NCBI RefSeq assembly: GCF_017591425.1
Contig: NW_024467103.1
Coordinates: 355,047 to 419,046, forward strand
Length of the DNA: 64,000 nt
Reading direction: 5' to 3'
DNA from: Ochotona curzoniae
Lineage: Eukaryota; Chordata; Mammalia; Lagomorpha; Ochotonidae
The translations under genes and the position numbers were made by a program. Shown in pieces: positions 12,885-25,799 of the stretch. Under the pieces are notes generated by a model. It was not told the origin of the DNA. It did no database searches and saw nothing but the letters and a program-made list of their open reading frames with translations. Numbering within the stretch: position 1 is the first letter of the stretch; every line of letters starts with the position of its first letter.

Positions 12885-15800
12885 GTGCTCTGGCAGCACA
12901 TGTGTCTGAAAGTGGATGTGACACCTAGGGATCTCAGTGTGTTGCTGAATGGCAACTAGCCGAATAGCAGCACCGGTCTTCAAGTGCCAAAATGACTCCA
13001 CCTGCCTCAGGAACTTCACATGCCATCAGCTTTCCTAGCAGCTGTCCCGGAAACCCAGTTGCGTGCCATCTCATCCAATGCCCATTGAGCCCAGGATGAT
13101 GAAATCAGGCATGTTGAACACCCACACAAAACAACCATGTAGATCGTGACTCAAGGCACTAAGAAGTCCACATCCAGAGACAAGTTCAGCGCCCAAGCCA
13201 TTTCCAGCTCCCATGGAAACCAAGTGCTCTGGCAGCACATATGTCTGAAAGTGGATGTGACACCTAGGGATCTCAGTGTGGTGCTGAATGGCAACTTGCC
13301 GAAGGAGCAGCACAGGTCTTCCAGTGCCAAAACGACTCCATCTGCCTCAGGAACTTCACATACCATCAGCTTTCCTAGCAGCTGTCCCGGAAACCCAGTT
13401 GCGTGCCATCTCGTCCAATGCCCATTGAGCCCAAGAGGATGAAATCAGTCATGTTGAACACCCACACAAAACAACCATGTAGATCCTGACTCAAGGCGCT
13501 AAGAAGTCCACATCCAGAGACAAGTTCAGCGCCCAAGCCATTTCCAGCTCCCATGGAAACCAAGTGCTCTGGCAGCACATATGTCTGAAAGTGGATGTGA
13601 CACCTAGGGATCTCAGTGTGTTGCTGAATGGCAACTTGCCGAAGGAGCAGCACAGGTCTTCCAGTGCCAAAACCACTCCACCTGCCTCAGGAACTTCACA
13701 TACCATCAGCTTTCCTAGCAGCTGTCCCGGAAACCCAGTTGGGTGCCATCTCGTCCAATGCCCATTGAGCCCAGGATGACGAAATCAGGCATGTTCAACA
13801 CCCACACAAAACAACCATATAGATCCTGACTCAAGGCGCTAAGAAGTCCACATCCAGAGACAAGTTCAGCGCCCAAGCCATTTCCAGCTCCCATGGAAAC
13901 CAAGTGCTCTGGCAGCACATATGTCTGAAAGTGGATGTGACACCTAGGGATCTCAGTGTGTTGCTGAATGGCAACTTGCCGAAGGAGCAGCACAGGTCTT
14001 CCAGTGCCAAAACCACTCCACCTGCCTCAGGAACTTCACATACCATCAGCTTTCCTAGCAGCTGTCCCGGAAACCCAGTTGGGTGCCATCTCGTCCAATG
14101 CCCATTGAGCCCAGGATGACGAAATCAGGCATGTTCAACACCCACACAAAACAACCATATAGATCCTGACTCAAGGCGCTAAGAAGTCCACATCCAGAGA
14201 CAAGTTCAGCGCCCAAGCCATTTCCAGCTCCCATGGAAACCAAGTGCTCTGGCAGCACATATGTCTGAAAGTGGATGTGACACCTAGGGATCTCAGTGTG
14301 TTGCTGAATGGCAACTTGCCGAAGGAGCAGCACAGGTCTTCCAGTGCCAAAACCACTCCACCTGCCTCAGGAACTTCACATACCATCAGCTTTCCTAGCA
14401 GCTGTCCCGGAAACCCAGTTGGGTGCCATCTCGTCCAATGCCCATTGAGCCCAGGAGGATGAAATCAGGCATGTTGAACACCCACACAAAACAACCATGT
14501 ACATCCTGACTCAAGGCGCTAAGAAGTCCACATCCAGAGACAAGTTCAGCGCCCAAGCCATTTCCAGCTCCCATGGAAACCAAGTGCTCTGGCAGCACAT
14601 ATGTCTGAAAGTGGATGTGACACCTAGGGATCTCAGTGTGTTGCTGAATGGCAACTTGCCGAAGGAGCAGCACAGGTCTTCCAGTGCCAAAACGACTCCA
14701 CCTGCCTCAGGAACTTCACATACCATCAGCTTTCCTAGCAGCTGTCCCGGAAACCCAGTTGGGTGCCATCTCGTCCAATGCCCATTGAGCCCAGGATGAC
14801 GAAATCAGGCATGTTCAACACCCACACAAAACAACCATGTAGATCCTGACTCAAGGCGCTAAGAAGTCCACATCCAGAGACAAGTTCAGCGCCCAAGCCA
14901 TTTCAAGCTCCCATGGAAACCAAGTGCTCTGGCAGCACATATGTCTGAAAGTGGATGTGACACCTAGGGATCTCAGTGTGTTGCTGAATGGCAACTTGCC
15001 GAAGGAGCAGCACAGGTCTTCCAGTGCCAAAACGACTCCACCTGCCTCAGGAACTTCACATACCATCAGCTTTCCTAGCAGCTGTCCCGGAAACCCAGTT
15101 GGGTGCCATCTCGTCCAATGCCCATTGAGCCCAGGATGACGAAATCAGGCATGTTGAACACCCACACAAAACAACCATGTCGATCCTGACTCAAGGCGCT
15201 AAGAAGTCCACATCCAGAGACAAGTTCAGCGCCCAAGCCATTTCCAGCTCCCATGGAAACCAAGTGCTCTGGCAGCACATATGTCTGAAAGTGGATGTGA
15301 CACCTAGGGATCTCAGTGTGTTGCTGAATGGCAACTTGCCGAAGGAGCAGCACAGGTCTTCCAGTGCCAAAACCACTCCACCTGCCTCAGGAACTTCACA
15401 TACCATCAGCTTTCCTAGCAGCTGTCCCGGAAACCCAGTTGGGTACCATCTCGTCCAATGCCCATTGAGCCCAGGAGGATGAAATCAGGCATGTTGAACA
15501 CCCACACAAAACAACCATGTACATCCTGACTCAAGGCGCTAAGAAGTCCACATCCAGAGACAAGTTCAGCGCCCAAGCCATTTCCAGCTCCCATGGAAAC
15601 CAAGTGCTCTGGCAGCACATGTGTCTGAAAGTGGATGTGACACCTAGGTATCTCAGTGTGTTGCTGAATGGCAACTTGCCGAAGGAGCAGCACAGGTGTT
15701 TCAGTGCCAAAATGACTCCACCTGCCTCAGGAACTTCACATACCATCAGCTTTCCAAGCAGCTGTCCCGGAAACCCAGTTGGGTGCCATCTCGTCCAATG

Positions 15801-17643
15801 CCCATTGAGCCCAGGAGGATGAAATCAGGCATGTTGAACACCCACACAAAACAACCATGTAAATCCTGACTCAAGGCGCTAACAAGTCCACATCCAGAGA
15901 CAAGTTCAGCGCCCAAGCCATTTCCAGCTCCCATGGAAACCAAGTGCTCTGGCAGCACATATGTCTGAAAGTGGATGTGACACCTAGGGATCTCAGTGTG
16001 TTGCAGGATGGCAACTTGCCGAAGGAGCAGCACAGGTCTTCCAGTGCCAAAACGACTCCACCTGCCTCAGGAACTTCACATACCATCAGCTTTCCTAGCA
16101 GCTGTCCCGGAAACCCAGTTGCGTACCATCTCGTCCAATGCCCATTGAGCCCAGGAGGATGAAATCAGGCATGTTGAACACCCACACAAAACAACCATGT
16201 AGATCCTGACTCAAGGCGCTAAGAAGTCCACATCCAGAGACAAGTTCAGCGCCCAAGCCATTTCCAGCTCCCATGGAAACCAAGTGCTCTGGCAGCACAT
16301 GTGTCTGAAAGTGGATGTGACACCTAGGGATCTCAGTGTGTTGCTGAATGGCAACTTGCCGAAGGAGCAGCACAGGTCTTCCAGTGCCAAAACCACTCCA
16401 CCTGCTTCAGGAACTTCACATACCATCAGCTTTCCTAGCAGCTGTCCCGGAAACCCAGTTGGGTGCCATCTCGTCCAATGCCCATTGAGCCCAGGAGGAT
16501 GAAATCAGGCATGTTGAACACCCACACAAAACAACCATGTAGATCCTGACTCAAGGCGCTAACAAGTCCACATCCAGAGACAAGTTCAGCGCCCAAGCCA
16601 TTTCCAGCTACCAGGGAAACCAAGTGCTCTGGCAACACATATGTCTGAAAGTGGATGTGACACCTAGGGATCTCAGTCTGTTGCTGAATGGCAACTTGCC
16701 GAAGGAGCAGCACAGGTCTTCCAGTGCCAAAACCACTCCACCTGCCTCAGGAACTTCACATACCATCAGCTTTCCTAGCAGCTGTCCCGGAAACCCAGTT
16801 GGGTGCCATCTCGTCCAATGCCCATTGAGCCCAGGAGGATGAAATCAGGCATGTTGAACACCCACACAAAACAACCATGTAGATCCTGACTCAAGGCGCT
16901 AAGAAGTCCACATCCAGAGACAAGTTCAGCGCCCAAGCCATTTCCAGCTCCCATGGAAACCAAGTGCTCTGGCAGCACATATGTCTGAAAGTGGATGTGA
17001 CACCTAGGGATCTCAGTGTGGTGCTGAATGGCAACTTGCCGAAGGAGCAGCACAGGTCTTCCAGTGCCAAAACCACTCCACCTGCCTCAGGAACTTCACA
17101 TACCATCAGCTTTCCTAGCAGCTGTCCCGGAAACCCAGTTGGGTGCCATCTCGTCCAATGCCCATTGAGCCCAGGAGGATGAAATCAGGCATGTTGAACA
17201 CCCACACAAAACAACCATGTAGATCCTGACTCAAGGCGCTAAGAAGTCCACTTCCAGAGACAAGTTCAGCGCCCAAGCCATTTCCAGCTCCCATGGAAAC
17301 CAAGTGCTCTGGCAGCACATATGTCTGAAAGTGGATGTGACACCTAGGGATCTCAGTGTGTTGCTGAATGGCAACTTGCCGAAGGAGCAGCACAGGTCTT
17401 CCAGTGCCAAAATGACTCCACCTGCCTCAGGAACTTCACATAGCATCAGCTTTCCTAGCAGCTGTCCCGGAAACCCAGTTGGGTGCCATCTCGTCCAATG
17501 CCCATTGAGCCCAGGAGGATGAAATCAGGCATGTTGAACACCCACACAAAACAACCATGTAGATCCTGACTCAAGGCGCTAAGAAGTCCACATCCAGAGA
17601 CAAGTTCAGCGCCCAAGCCATTTCCAGCTACCATGGAAACCAA
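12885..17643. repeat. Higher-order block B, 14 units
   Basis: It opens with anchor unit 12,885: ACATGTGTCTG, CTAGCCGAATAGCAGC at 12,956-12,971, and ATGCCATC at 13,019. It is followed by GATGATG and then CAAGAGGATG...CAGTCATG near 13,432-13,452. The order TGCAGGATGG (15,944), CTGCTTCAGG (16,284), ACCAGGGAAACC with GGCAACACATATG (16,624), TCCACTTCCAG (17,304) repeats the order seen in block A at 10,845, 11,185, 11,525 and 12,545 and in block C at 20,023, 20,363, 20,703 and 21,383. Block A has one extra unit inside that stretch (11,865/12,205). Shared order of private variants is the evidence for a common ancestral multi-unit block. Confidence 0.7.
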
Positions 17644-20600
17644 GTGCTCTGGCAGCACATGTGTCTGAAACTGGATGTGACACCTAGGGATCTCAGTGTG
17701 TTGCTGAATGGCAACTAGCCGAATAGCAGCACCGGTCTTCCAGTGCCAAAATGACTCCACCTGCCTCAGGAACTTCACATGCCATCAGCTTTCCTAGCAG
17801 CTGTCCCCGAAACCCAGTTGGGTGCCATCTCATCCAATGCCCATTGAGCCCAGGATGATGAAATCAAGCATGTTGAACACCCACACAAAACAACCATGTA
17901 GATCCTGACTCAAGGCACTAAGAAGTCCACATCCAGAGACAAGTTCAGCGCCCAAGCCATTTCCAGCTCCCATGGAAACCAAGTGCTCTGGCAGCACATA
18001 TGTCTGAAAGTGGATGTGACACCTAGGGATCTCAGTGTGTTGCTGAATGGCAACTTGCCGAAGGAGCAGCACAGGTCTTCCAGTGCCAAAACGACTCCAC
18101 CTGCCTCAGGAACTTCACATACCATCAGCTTTCCTAGCAGCTGTCCCGGAAACCCAGTTGGGTGCCATCTCGTCCAATGCCCATTGAGCCCAAGAGGATG
18201 AAATCAGTCATGTTGAACACCCACACAAAACAACCATGTACATCCTGACTCAAGGCGCTAAGAAGTCCACATCCAGAGACAAGTTCAGCGCCCAAGCCAT
18301 TTCCAGCTCCCATGGAAACCAAGTGCTCTGGCAGCACATATGTCTGAAAGTGGATGTGACACCTAGGGATCTCAGTGTGTTGCTGAATGGCAACTTGCCG
18401 AAGGAGCAGCACAGGTCTTCCAGTGCCAAAACCACTCCACCTGCCTCAGGAACTTCACATACCATCAGCTTTCCTAGCAGCTGTCCCGGAAACCCAGTTG
18501 GGTGCCATCTCGTCCAATGCCCATTGAGCCCAGGAGGATCAAATCAGGCATGTTGAACACCCACACAAAACAACCATGTAGATCCTGACTCAAGGCGCTA
18601 AGAAGTCCACATCCAGAGACAAGTTCAGCGCCCAAGCCATTTCCAGCTCCCATGGAAACCAAGTGCTCTGGCAGCACATATGTCTGAAAGTGGATGTGAC
18701 ACCTAGGGATCTCAGTGTGTTGCTGAATGGCAACTTGCCAAAGGAGCAGCACAGGTCTTCCAGTGCCAAAACCACTCCACCTGCCTCAGGAACTTCACAT
18801 AGCATCAGCTTTCCTAGCAGCTGTCCCAGAATCCCAGTTGGGTGCCATCTCGTCCAATGCCCATTGAGCCCAGGAGGATGAAATCAGGCATGTTGAACAC
18901 CCACACAAAGCAACCATGTAGATCCTGACTCAAGGCGCTAAGAAGTACACTTCCAGAGACAAGTTCAGCGCCCAAGCCATTTCAAGCTACCATGGAAACC
19001 AAGTGCTCTGGCAGCACATATGTCTGAAAGTGGATGTGACACCTAGGGATCTCAGTGTGTTGCTGAATGGCAACTTGCCGAAGGAGCAGCACAGGTCTTC
19101 CAGTGCCAAAACCACTCCACCTGCCTCAGGAACTTCACATACCATCAGCTTTCCTAGCAGCTGTCCCGGAAACCCAGTTGGGTGCCATCTCGTCCAATGC
19201 CCATTGAGCCCAGGAGGATGAAATCAGGCATGTTGAACACCCACACAAAACAACCATGTAGATCCTGACTCAAGGCGCTAAGAAGTCCACACCCAGAAAC
19301 AAATTCAGCGCCCAAGCCATTTCCAGCTACCATGGAAACCAAGTGCTCTGGCAGCACATATGTCTGAAAGTGGATGTGACACCTAGGAATCTCAGTGTGT
19401 TGCTGAATGGCAACTTGCCGAAGGAGCAGCACAGGTCTTCCAGTGCCAAAACCACTCCACCTGCCTCAGGAACTTCACATACCATCAGCTTTCCTAGCAG
19501 CTGTCCCGGAAACCCAGTTGGGTGCCATCTCGTCCAATGCCCATTGAGCCCAGGAGGATGAAATCAGGCATGTTGAACACCCACACAAAACAACCATGTA
19601 GATCCTGACTCAAGGCGCTAAGAAGTCCACATCCAGAGACAAGTTCAGCGCCCAAGCCATTTCCAGCTCCCATGGAAACCAAGTGCTCTGGCAGCACATA
19701 TGTCTGAAAGTGGATGTGACACCTAGGGATCTCAGTGTGTTGCTGAATGGCAACTTGCCGAAGGAGCAGCACAGGTGTTTCAGTGCCAAAATGACTCCAC
19801 CTGCCTCAGGAACTTCACATACCATCAGCTTTCCTAGCAGCTGTCCCGGAAACCCAGTTGGGTGCCATCTCGTCCAATGCCCATTGAGCCCAGGAGGATG
19901 AAATCAGGCATGTTGAACACCCACACAAAACAACCATGTAAATCCTGACTCAAGGCGCTAACAAGTCCACATCCAGAGACAAGTTCAGCGCCCAAGCCAT
20001 TTCCAGCTACCATGGAAACCAAGTGCTCTGGCAGCACATATGTCTGAAAGTGGATGTGACACCTAGGGATCTCAGTGTGTTGCAGGATGGCAACTTGCCG
20101 AAGGAGCAGCACAGGTCTTCCAGTGCCAAAACGACTCCACCTGCCTCAGGAACTTCACATACCATCAGCTTTCCTAGCAGCTGTCCCGGAAACCCAGTTG
20201 CGTACCATCTCGTCCAATGCCCATTGAGCCCAGGAGGATGAAATCAGGCATGTTGAACACCCACACAAAACAACCATGTAGATCCTGACTCAAGGCGCTA
20301 AGAAGTCCACATCCAGAGACAAGTTCAGCGCCCAAGCCATTTCCAGCTCCCATGGAAACCAAGTGCTCTGGCAGCACACGTGTCTGAAAGTGAATGTGAC
20401 ACCTAGGGATCTCAGTGTGTTGCTGAATAGCAACTTGCCGAAGGAGCAGCACAGGCCTTCCAGTGCCAAAACGACTCCACCTGCTTCAGGAACTTCACAT
20501 ACCATCAGCTTTCCTAGCAGCTGTCCCGGAAACCCAGTTGGGTGCCATCTCGTCCAATGCCCATTGAGCCCAGGAGGATGAAATCAGGCATGTTGAACAC

Positions 20601-21722
20601 CCACACAAAACAACCATGTAGATCCTGACTCAAGGCGCTAACAAGTCCACATCCAGAGACAAGTTCAGCGCCCAAGCCATTTCCAGCTACCAGGGAAACC
20701 AAGTGCTCTGGCAACACATATGTCTGAAAGTGGATGTGACACCTAGGGATCTCAGTCTGTTGCTGAATGGCAACTTGCCGAAGGAGCAGCACAGGTCTTC
20801 CAGTGCCAAAACCACTCCACCTGCCTCAGGAACTTCACATACCATCAGCTTTCCTAGCAGCTGTCCCAGAAACCCAGTTGGGTGCCATCTCGTCCAATGC
20901 CCATTGAGCCCAGGAGGATGAAATCAGGCATGTTGAACACCCACACAAAACAACCATGTAGATCCTGACTCAAGGCGCTAAGAAGTCCACATCCAGAGAC
21001 AAGTTCAGCGCCCAAGCCATTTCCAGCTCCCATGGAAACCAAGTGCTCTGGCAGCACATATGTCTGAAAGTGGATGTGACACCTAGGGATCTCAGTGTGT
21101 TGCTGAATGGCAACTTGCCGAAGGAGCAGCACAGGTCTTCCAGTGCCAAAACCACTCCACCTGCCTCAGGAACTTCACATACCATCAGCTTTCCTAGCAG
21201 CTGTCCCGGAAACCCAGTTGGGTGCCATCTCGTCCAATGCCCATTGAGCCCAGGAGGATGAAATCAGGCATGTTGAACACCCACACAAAACAACCATGTA
21301 GATCCTGACTCAAGGCGCTAAGAAGTCCACTTCCAGAGACAAGTTCAGCGCCCAAGCCATTTCCAGCTACCATGGAAACCAAGTGCTCTGGCAGCACATA
21401 TGTCTGAAAGTGGATGTGACACCTAGGGATCTCAGTGTGTTGCTGAATGGCAACTTGCCGAAGGAGCAGCACAGGTCTTCCAGTGCCAAAATGACTCCAC
21501 CTGCCTCAGGAACTTCACATAGCATCAGCTTTCCTAGCAGCTGTCCCGGAAACCCAGTTGGGTGCCATCTCGTCCAATGCCCATTGAGCCCAGGAGGATG
21601 AAATCAGGCATGTTCAACACCCACACAAAACAACCATGTAGATCCTGACTCAAGGCGCTAAGAAGTCCACATCCAGAGACAAGTTCAGCGCCCAAGCCAT
21701 TTCCAGCTACCATGGAAACCAA
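17644..21722. repeat. Higher-order block C, 12 units
   Basis: It opens with anchor unit 17,644, which carries the same CTAGCCGAATAGCAGC variant (17,716-17,731) as 12,885 and a private GAAACTGGATG. Units 19,683 (AGGTGTTTCAG), 20,023, 20,363, 20,703 and 21,383 match 15,604, 15,944, 16,284, 16,624 and 17,304 of block B at a constant shift of 4,079 bases (12 units minus one base). This is the cleanest block-to-block correspondence in the window and indicates duplication of a roughly 12-unit segment. The trio that follows the anchor (GATGATG...CAAGCATG, then CAAGAGGATG...CAGTCATG) is preserved. Confidence 0.72.
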
Positions 21723-23081
21723 GTGCTCTGGCAGCACATGTGTCTGAAACTGGATGTGACACCTAGGGATCTCAGTGTGTTGCTGAATGGCAACTTGCCG
21801 AAGTAGCAGCACAGGTCTTCCAGTGCCAAAACGACTCCACCTGCCTCAGGAACTTCACATGCCATCAGCTTTCCTAGCAGATGTCCCGGAAACCCAGTTG
21901 GGTGCCATCTCGTCCAATGCCCATTGAGCCCAGGATGATGAAATCAAGCATGTTGAACACCCACACAAAACAACCATGTAGATCCTGACTCAAGGCACTA
22001 AGAAGTCCACATCCAGAGACAAGTTCAGCGCCCAAGCCATTTCCAGCTCCCATGGAAACCAAGTGCTCTGGCAGCACATATGTCTGAAAGTGGATGTGAC
22101 ACCTAGGGATCTCAGTGTGTTGCTGAATGGCAACTTGCCGAAGGAGCAGCACAGGTCTTCCAGTGCCAAAACGACTCCACCTGCCTCAGGAACTTCACAT
22201 ACCATCAGCTTTCCTAGCAGCTGTCCCGGAAACCCAGTTGGGTGCCATCTCGTCCAATGCCCATTGAGCCCAGAGGATGAAATCAGTCATGTTGAACACC
22301 CACACAAAACAACCATGTACATCCTGACTCAAGGCGCTAAGAAGTCCACATCCAGAGACAAGTTCAGCGCCCAAGCCATTTCCAGCTCCCATGGAAACCA
22401 AGTGCTCTGGCAGCACATATGTCTGAAAGTGGATGTGACACCTAGGGATCTCAGTGTGTTGCTGAATGGCAACTTGCCGAAGGAGCAGCACAGGTCTTCC
22501 AGTGCCAAAACCACTCCACCTGCCTCAGGAACTTCACATACCATCAGCTTTCCTAGCAGCTGTCCCGGAAACCCAGTTGGGTGCCATCTCGTCCAATGCC
22601 CATTGAGCCCAGGAGGATGAAATCAGGCATGTTGAACACCCACACAAAACAACCATGTAGATCCTGACTCAAGGCGCTAAGAAGTCCACATCCAGAGACA
22701 AGTTCAGCGCCCAAGCCATTTCCAGCTCCCATGGAAACCAAGTGCTCTGGCAGCACATATGTCTGAAAGTGGATGTGACACCTAGGGATCTCAGTGTGTT
22801 GCTGAATGGCAACTTGCCGAAGGAGCAGCACAGGTCTTCCAGTGCCAAAACCACTCCACCTGCCTCAGGAACTTCACATAGCATCAGCTTTCCTAGCAGC
22901 TGTCCCAGAATCCCAGTTGGGTGCCATCTCGTCCAATGCCCATTGAGCCCAGGAGGATGAAATCAGGCATGTTGAACACCCACACAAAGCAACCATGTAG
23001 ATCCTGACTCAAGGCGCTAAGAAGTCCACATCCAGAGACAAGTTCAGCGCCCAAGCCATTTCCAGCTACCATGGAAACCAA
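21723..23081. repeat. Higher-order block D, truncated to 4 units
   Basis: Anchor unit 21,723 shares ACATGTGTCTG, GAAACTGGATG and ACATGCCATC with 17,644 but has CGAAGTAGCAGC at 21,799-21,810, without the one-base loss. After only four units a second anchor-like unit appears at 23,082, and the following units 23,422 and 23,761 repeat 22,063 and 22,402 at a shift of 1,359. Block D therefore looks like an anchor-bounded block that lost about eight units through unequal exchange. Both 22,063 and 23,422 are followed by the one-base loss in CCCAGAGGATG (22,271 and 23,630) with CAGTCATG. Confidence 0.68.
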
Positions 23082-25799
23082 GTGCTCTGGCAGCACATGT
23101 GTCTGAAAGTGGATGTGACACCTAGGGATCTCAGTGTGTTGCTGAATGGCAACTTGCCGAATGAGCAGCACAGGTCTTCCAGTGCCAAAACGACTCCACC
23201 TGCCTCAGGAACTTCACATACCATCAGCTTTCCTAGCAGCTGTCCCGGAAACCCAGTTGGGTGCCATCTCGTCCAATGCCCATTGAGCCCAGGATGATGA
23301 AATCAAGCATGTTGAACACCCACACAAAACAACCATGTAGATCCTGACTCAAGGCGCTAAGAAGTCCACATCCAGAGACAAGTTCAGCGCCCAAGCCATT
23401 TCCAGCTCCCATGGAAACCAAGTGCTCTGGCAGCACATATGTCTGAAAGTGGATGTGACACCTAGGGATCTCAGTGTGTTGCTGAATGGCAACTTGCCGA
23501 AGGAGCAGCACAGGTCTTCCAGTGCCAAAACCACTCCACCTGCCTCAGGAACTTCACATACCATCAGCTTTCCTAGCAGCTGTCCCGGAAACCCAGTTGG
23601 GTGCCATCTCGTCCAATGCCCATTGAGCCCAGAGGATGAAATCAGTCATGTTGAACACCCACACAAAACAACCATGTACATCCTGACTCAAGGCGCTAAG
23701 AAGTCCACATCCAGAGACAAGTTCAGCGCCCAAGCCATTTCCAGCTCCCATGGAAACCAAGTGCTCTGGCAGCACATATGTCTGAAAGTGGATGTGACAC
23801 CTAGGGATCTCAGTGTGTTGCTGAATGGCAACTTGCCGAAGGAGCAGCACAGGTCTTCCAGTGCCAAAACCACTCCACCTGCCTCAGGAACTTCACATAC
23901 CATCAGCTTTCCTAGCAGCTGTCCCGGAAACCCAGTTGGGTGCCATCTCGTCCAATGCCCATTGAGCCCAGGAGGATGAAATCAGGCATGTTGAACACCC
24001 ACACAAAACAACCATGTACATCCTGACTCAAGGCGCTAAGAAGTCCACATCCAGAGACAAGTTCAGCGCCCAAGCCATTTCCAGCTCCCATGGAAACCAA
24101 GTGCTCTGGCAGCACATATGTCTGAAAGTGGATGTGACACCTAGGGATCTCAGTGTGTTGCTGAATGGCAACTTGCCGAAGGAGCAGCACAGGTCTTCCA
24201 GTGCCAAAACCACTCCACCTGCCTCAGGAACTTCACATAGCATCAGCTTTCCTAGCAGCTGTCCCGGAACCCAGTTGGGTGCCATCTCGTCCAATGCCCA
24301 TTGAGCCCAGGAGGATGAAATCAGGCATGTTGAACACCCACACAAAGCAACCATGTAGATCCTGACTCAAGGCGCTAAGAAGTCCACTTCCAGAGACAAG
24401 TTCAGCGCCCAAGCCATTTCCAGCTACCATGGAAACCAAGTGCTCTGGCAGCACATATGTCTGAAAGTGGATGTGACACCTAGGGATCTCAGTGTGTTGC
24501 TGAATGGCAACTTGCCGAAGGAGCAGCACAGGTCTTCCAGTGCCAAAACCACTCCACCTGCCTCAGGAACTTCACATACCATCAGCTTTCCTAGCAGCTG
24601 TCCCGGAAACCCAGTTGGGTGCCATCTCGTCCAATGCCCATTGAGCCCAGGAGGATGAAATCAGGCATGTTGAACACCCACACAAAACAACCATGTAGAT
24701 CCTGACTCAAGGCGCTAAGAAGTCCACATCCAGAGACAAGTTCAGCGCCCAAGCCATTTCCAGCTACCATGGAAACCAAGTGCTCTGGCAGCACATATGT
24801 CTGAAAGTGGATGTGACACCTAGGAATCTCAGTGTGTTGCTGAATGGCAACTTGCCGAAGGAGCAGCACAGGTCTTCCAGTGCCAAAACCACTCCACCTG
24901 CCTCAGGAACTTCACATACCATCAGCTTTCCTAGCAGCTGTCCCGGAAACCCAGTTGGGTGCCATCTCGTCCAATGCCCATTGAGCCCAGGAGGATGAAA
25001 TCAGGCATGTTGAACACCCACACAAAACAACCATGTAGATCCTGACTCAAGGCGCTAAGAAGTCCACATCCAGAGACAAGTTCAGCGCCCAAGCCATTTC
25101 CAGCTCCCATGGAAACCAAGTGCTCTGGCAGCACATATGTCTGAAAGTGGATGTGACACCTAGGGATCTCAGTGTGTTGCTGAATGGCAACTTGCCGAAG
25201 GGGCCACACAGGTCTTCCAGTGCCAAAACCACTCCACCTGCCTCAGGAACTTCACATACCATCAGCTTTCCTAGCAGCTGTCCCGGAAACCCAGTTGGGT
25301 GCCATCTCGTCCAATGCCCATTGAGCCCAGGAGGATGAAATCAGGCATGTTGAACACCCACACAAAACAACCATGTAGATCCTGACTCAAGGCGCTAAGA
25401 AGTCCACATCCAGAGACAAGTTCAGCGCCCAAGCCATTTCCAGCTACCATGGAAACCAAGTGCTCTGGCAGCACATATGTCTGAAAGTGGATGTGACACC
25501 TAGGGATCTCAGTGTGTTGCTGAATGGCAACTTGCCGAAGGAGCAGCACAGGTCTTCCAGTGCCAAAACCACTCCACCTGCCTCAGGAACTTCACATAGC
25601 ATCAGCTTTCCTAGCAGCTGTCCCGGAAACCCAGTTGGGTGCCATCTCGTCCAATGCCCATTGAGCCCAGGAGGATGAAATCAGGCATGTTGAACACCCA
25701 CACAAAACAACCATGTAGATCCTGACTCAAGGCGCTAAGAAGTCCACATCCAGAGACAAGTTCAGCGCCCAAGCCATTTCCAGCTACCATGGAAACCAA
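23082..25799. repeat. Higher-order block E, 8 units
   Basis: It opens with unit 23,082 (ACATGTGTCTG, CGAATGAGCAGC at 23,158-23,169) and runs to anchor 25,800. Unit 24,440 has ACAAAGCAACC and TCCACTTCCAG, like unit 19,003. Unit 24,780 has CCTAGGAATC, like units 19,343 and 312. Unit 25,120 has GGGGCCACACAGG at 25,200-25,212, resembling GAGCCACACAGG in unit 12,205 and in the first partial unit. The variant order 19,003/19,343 is thus reproduced at 24,440/24,780. Two further one-base losses fall at about 23,630 and 24,268. Confidence 0.6.
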
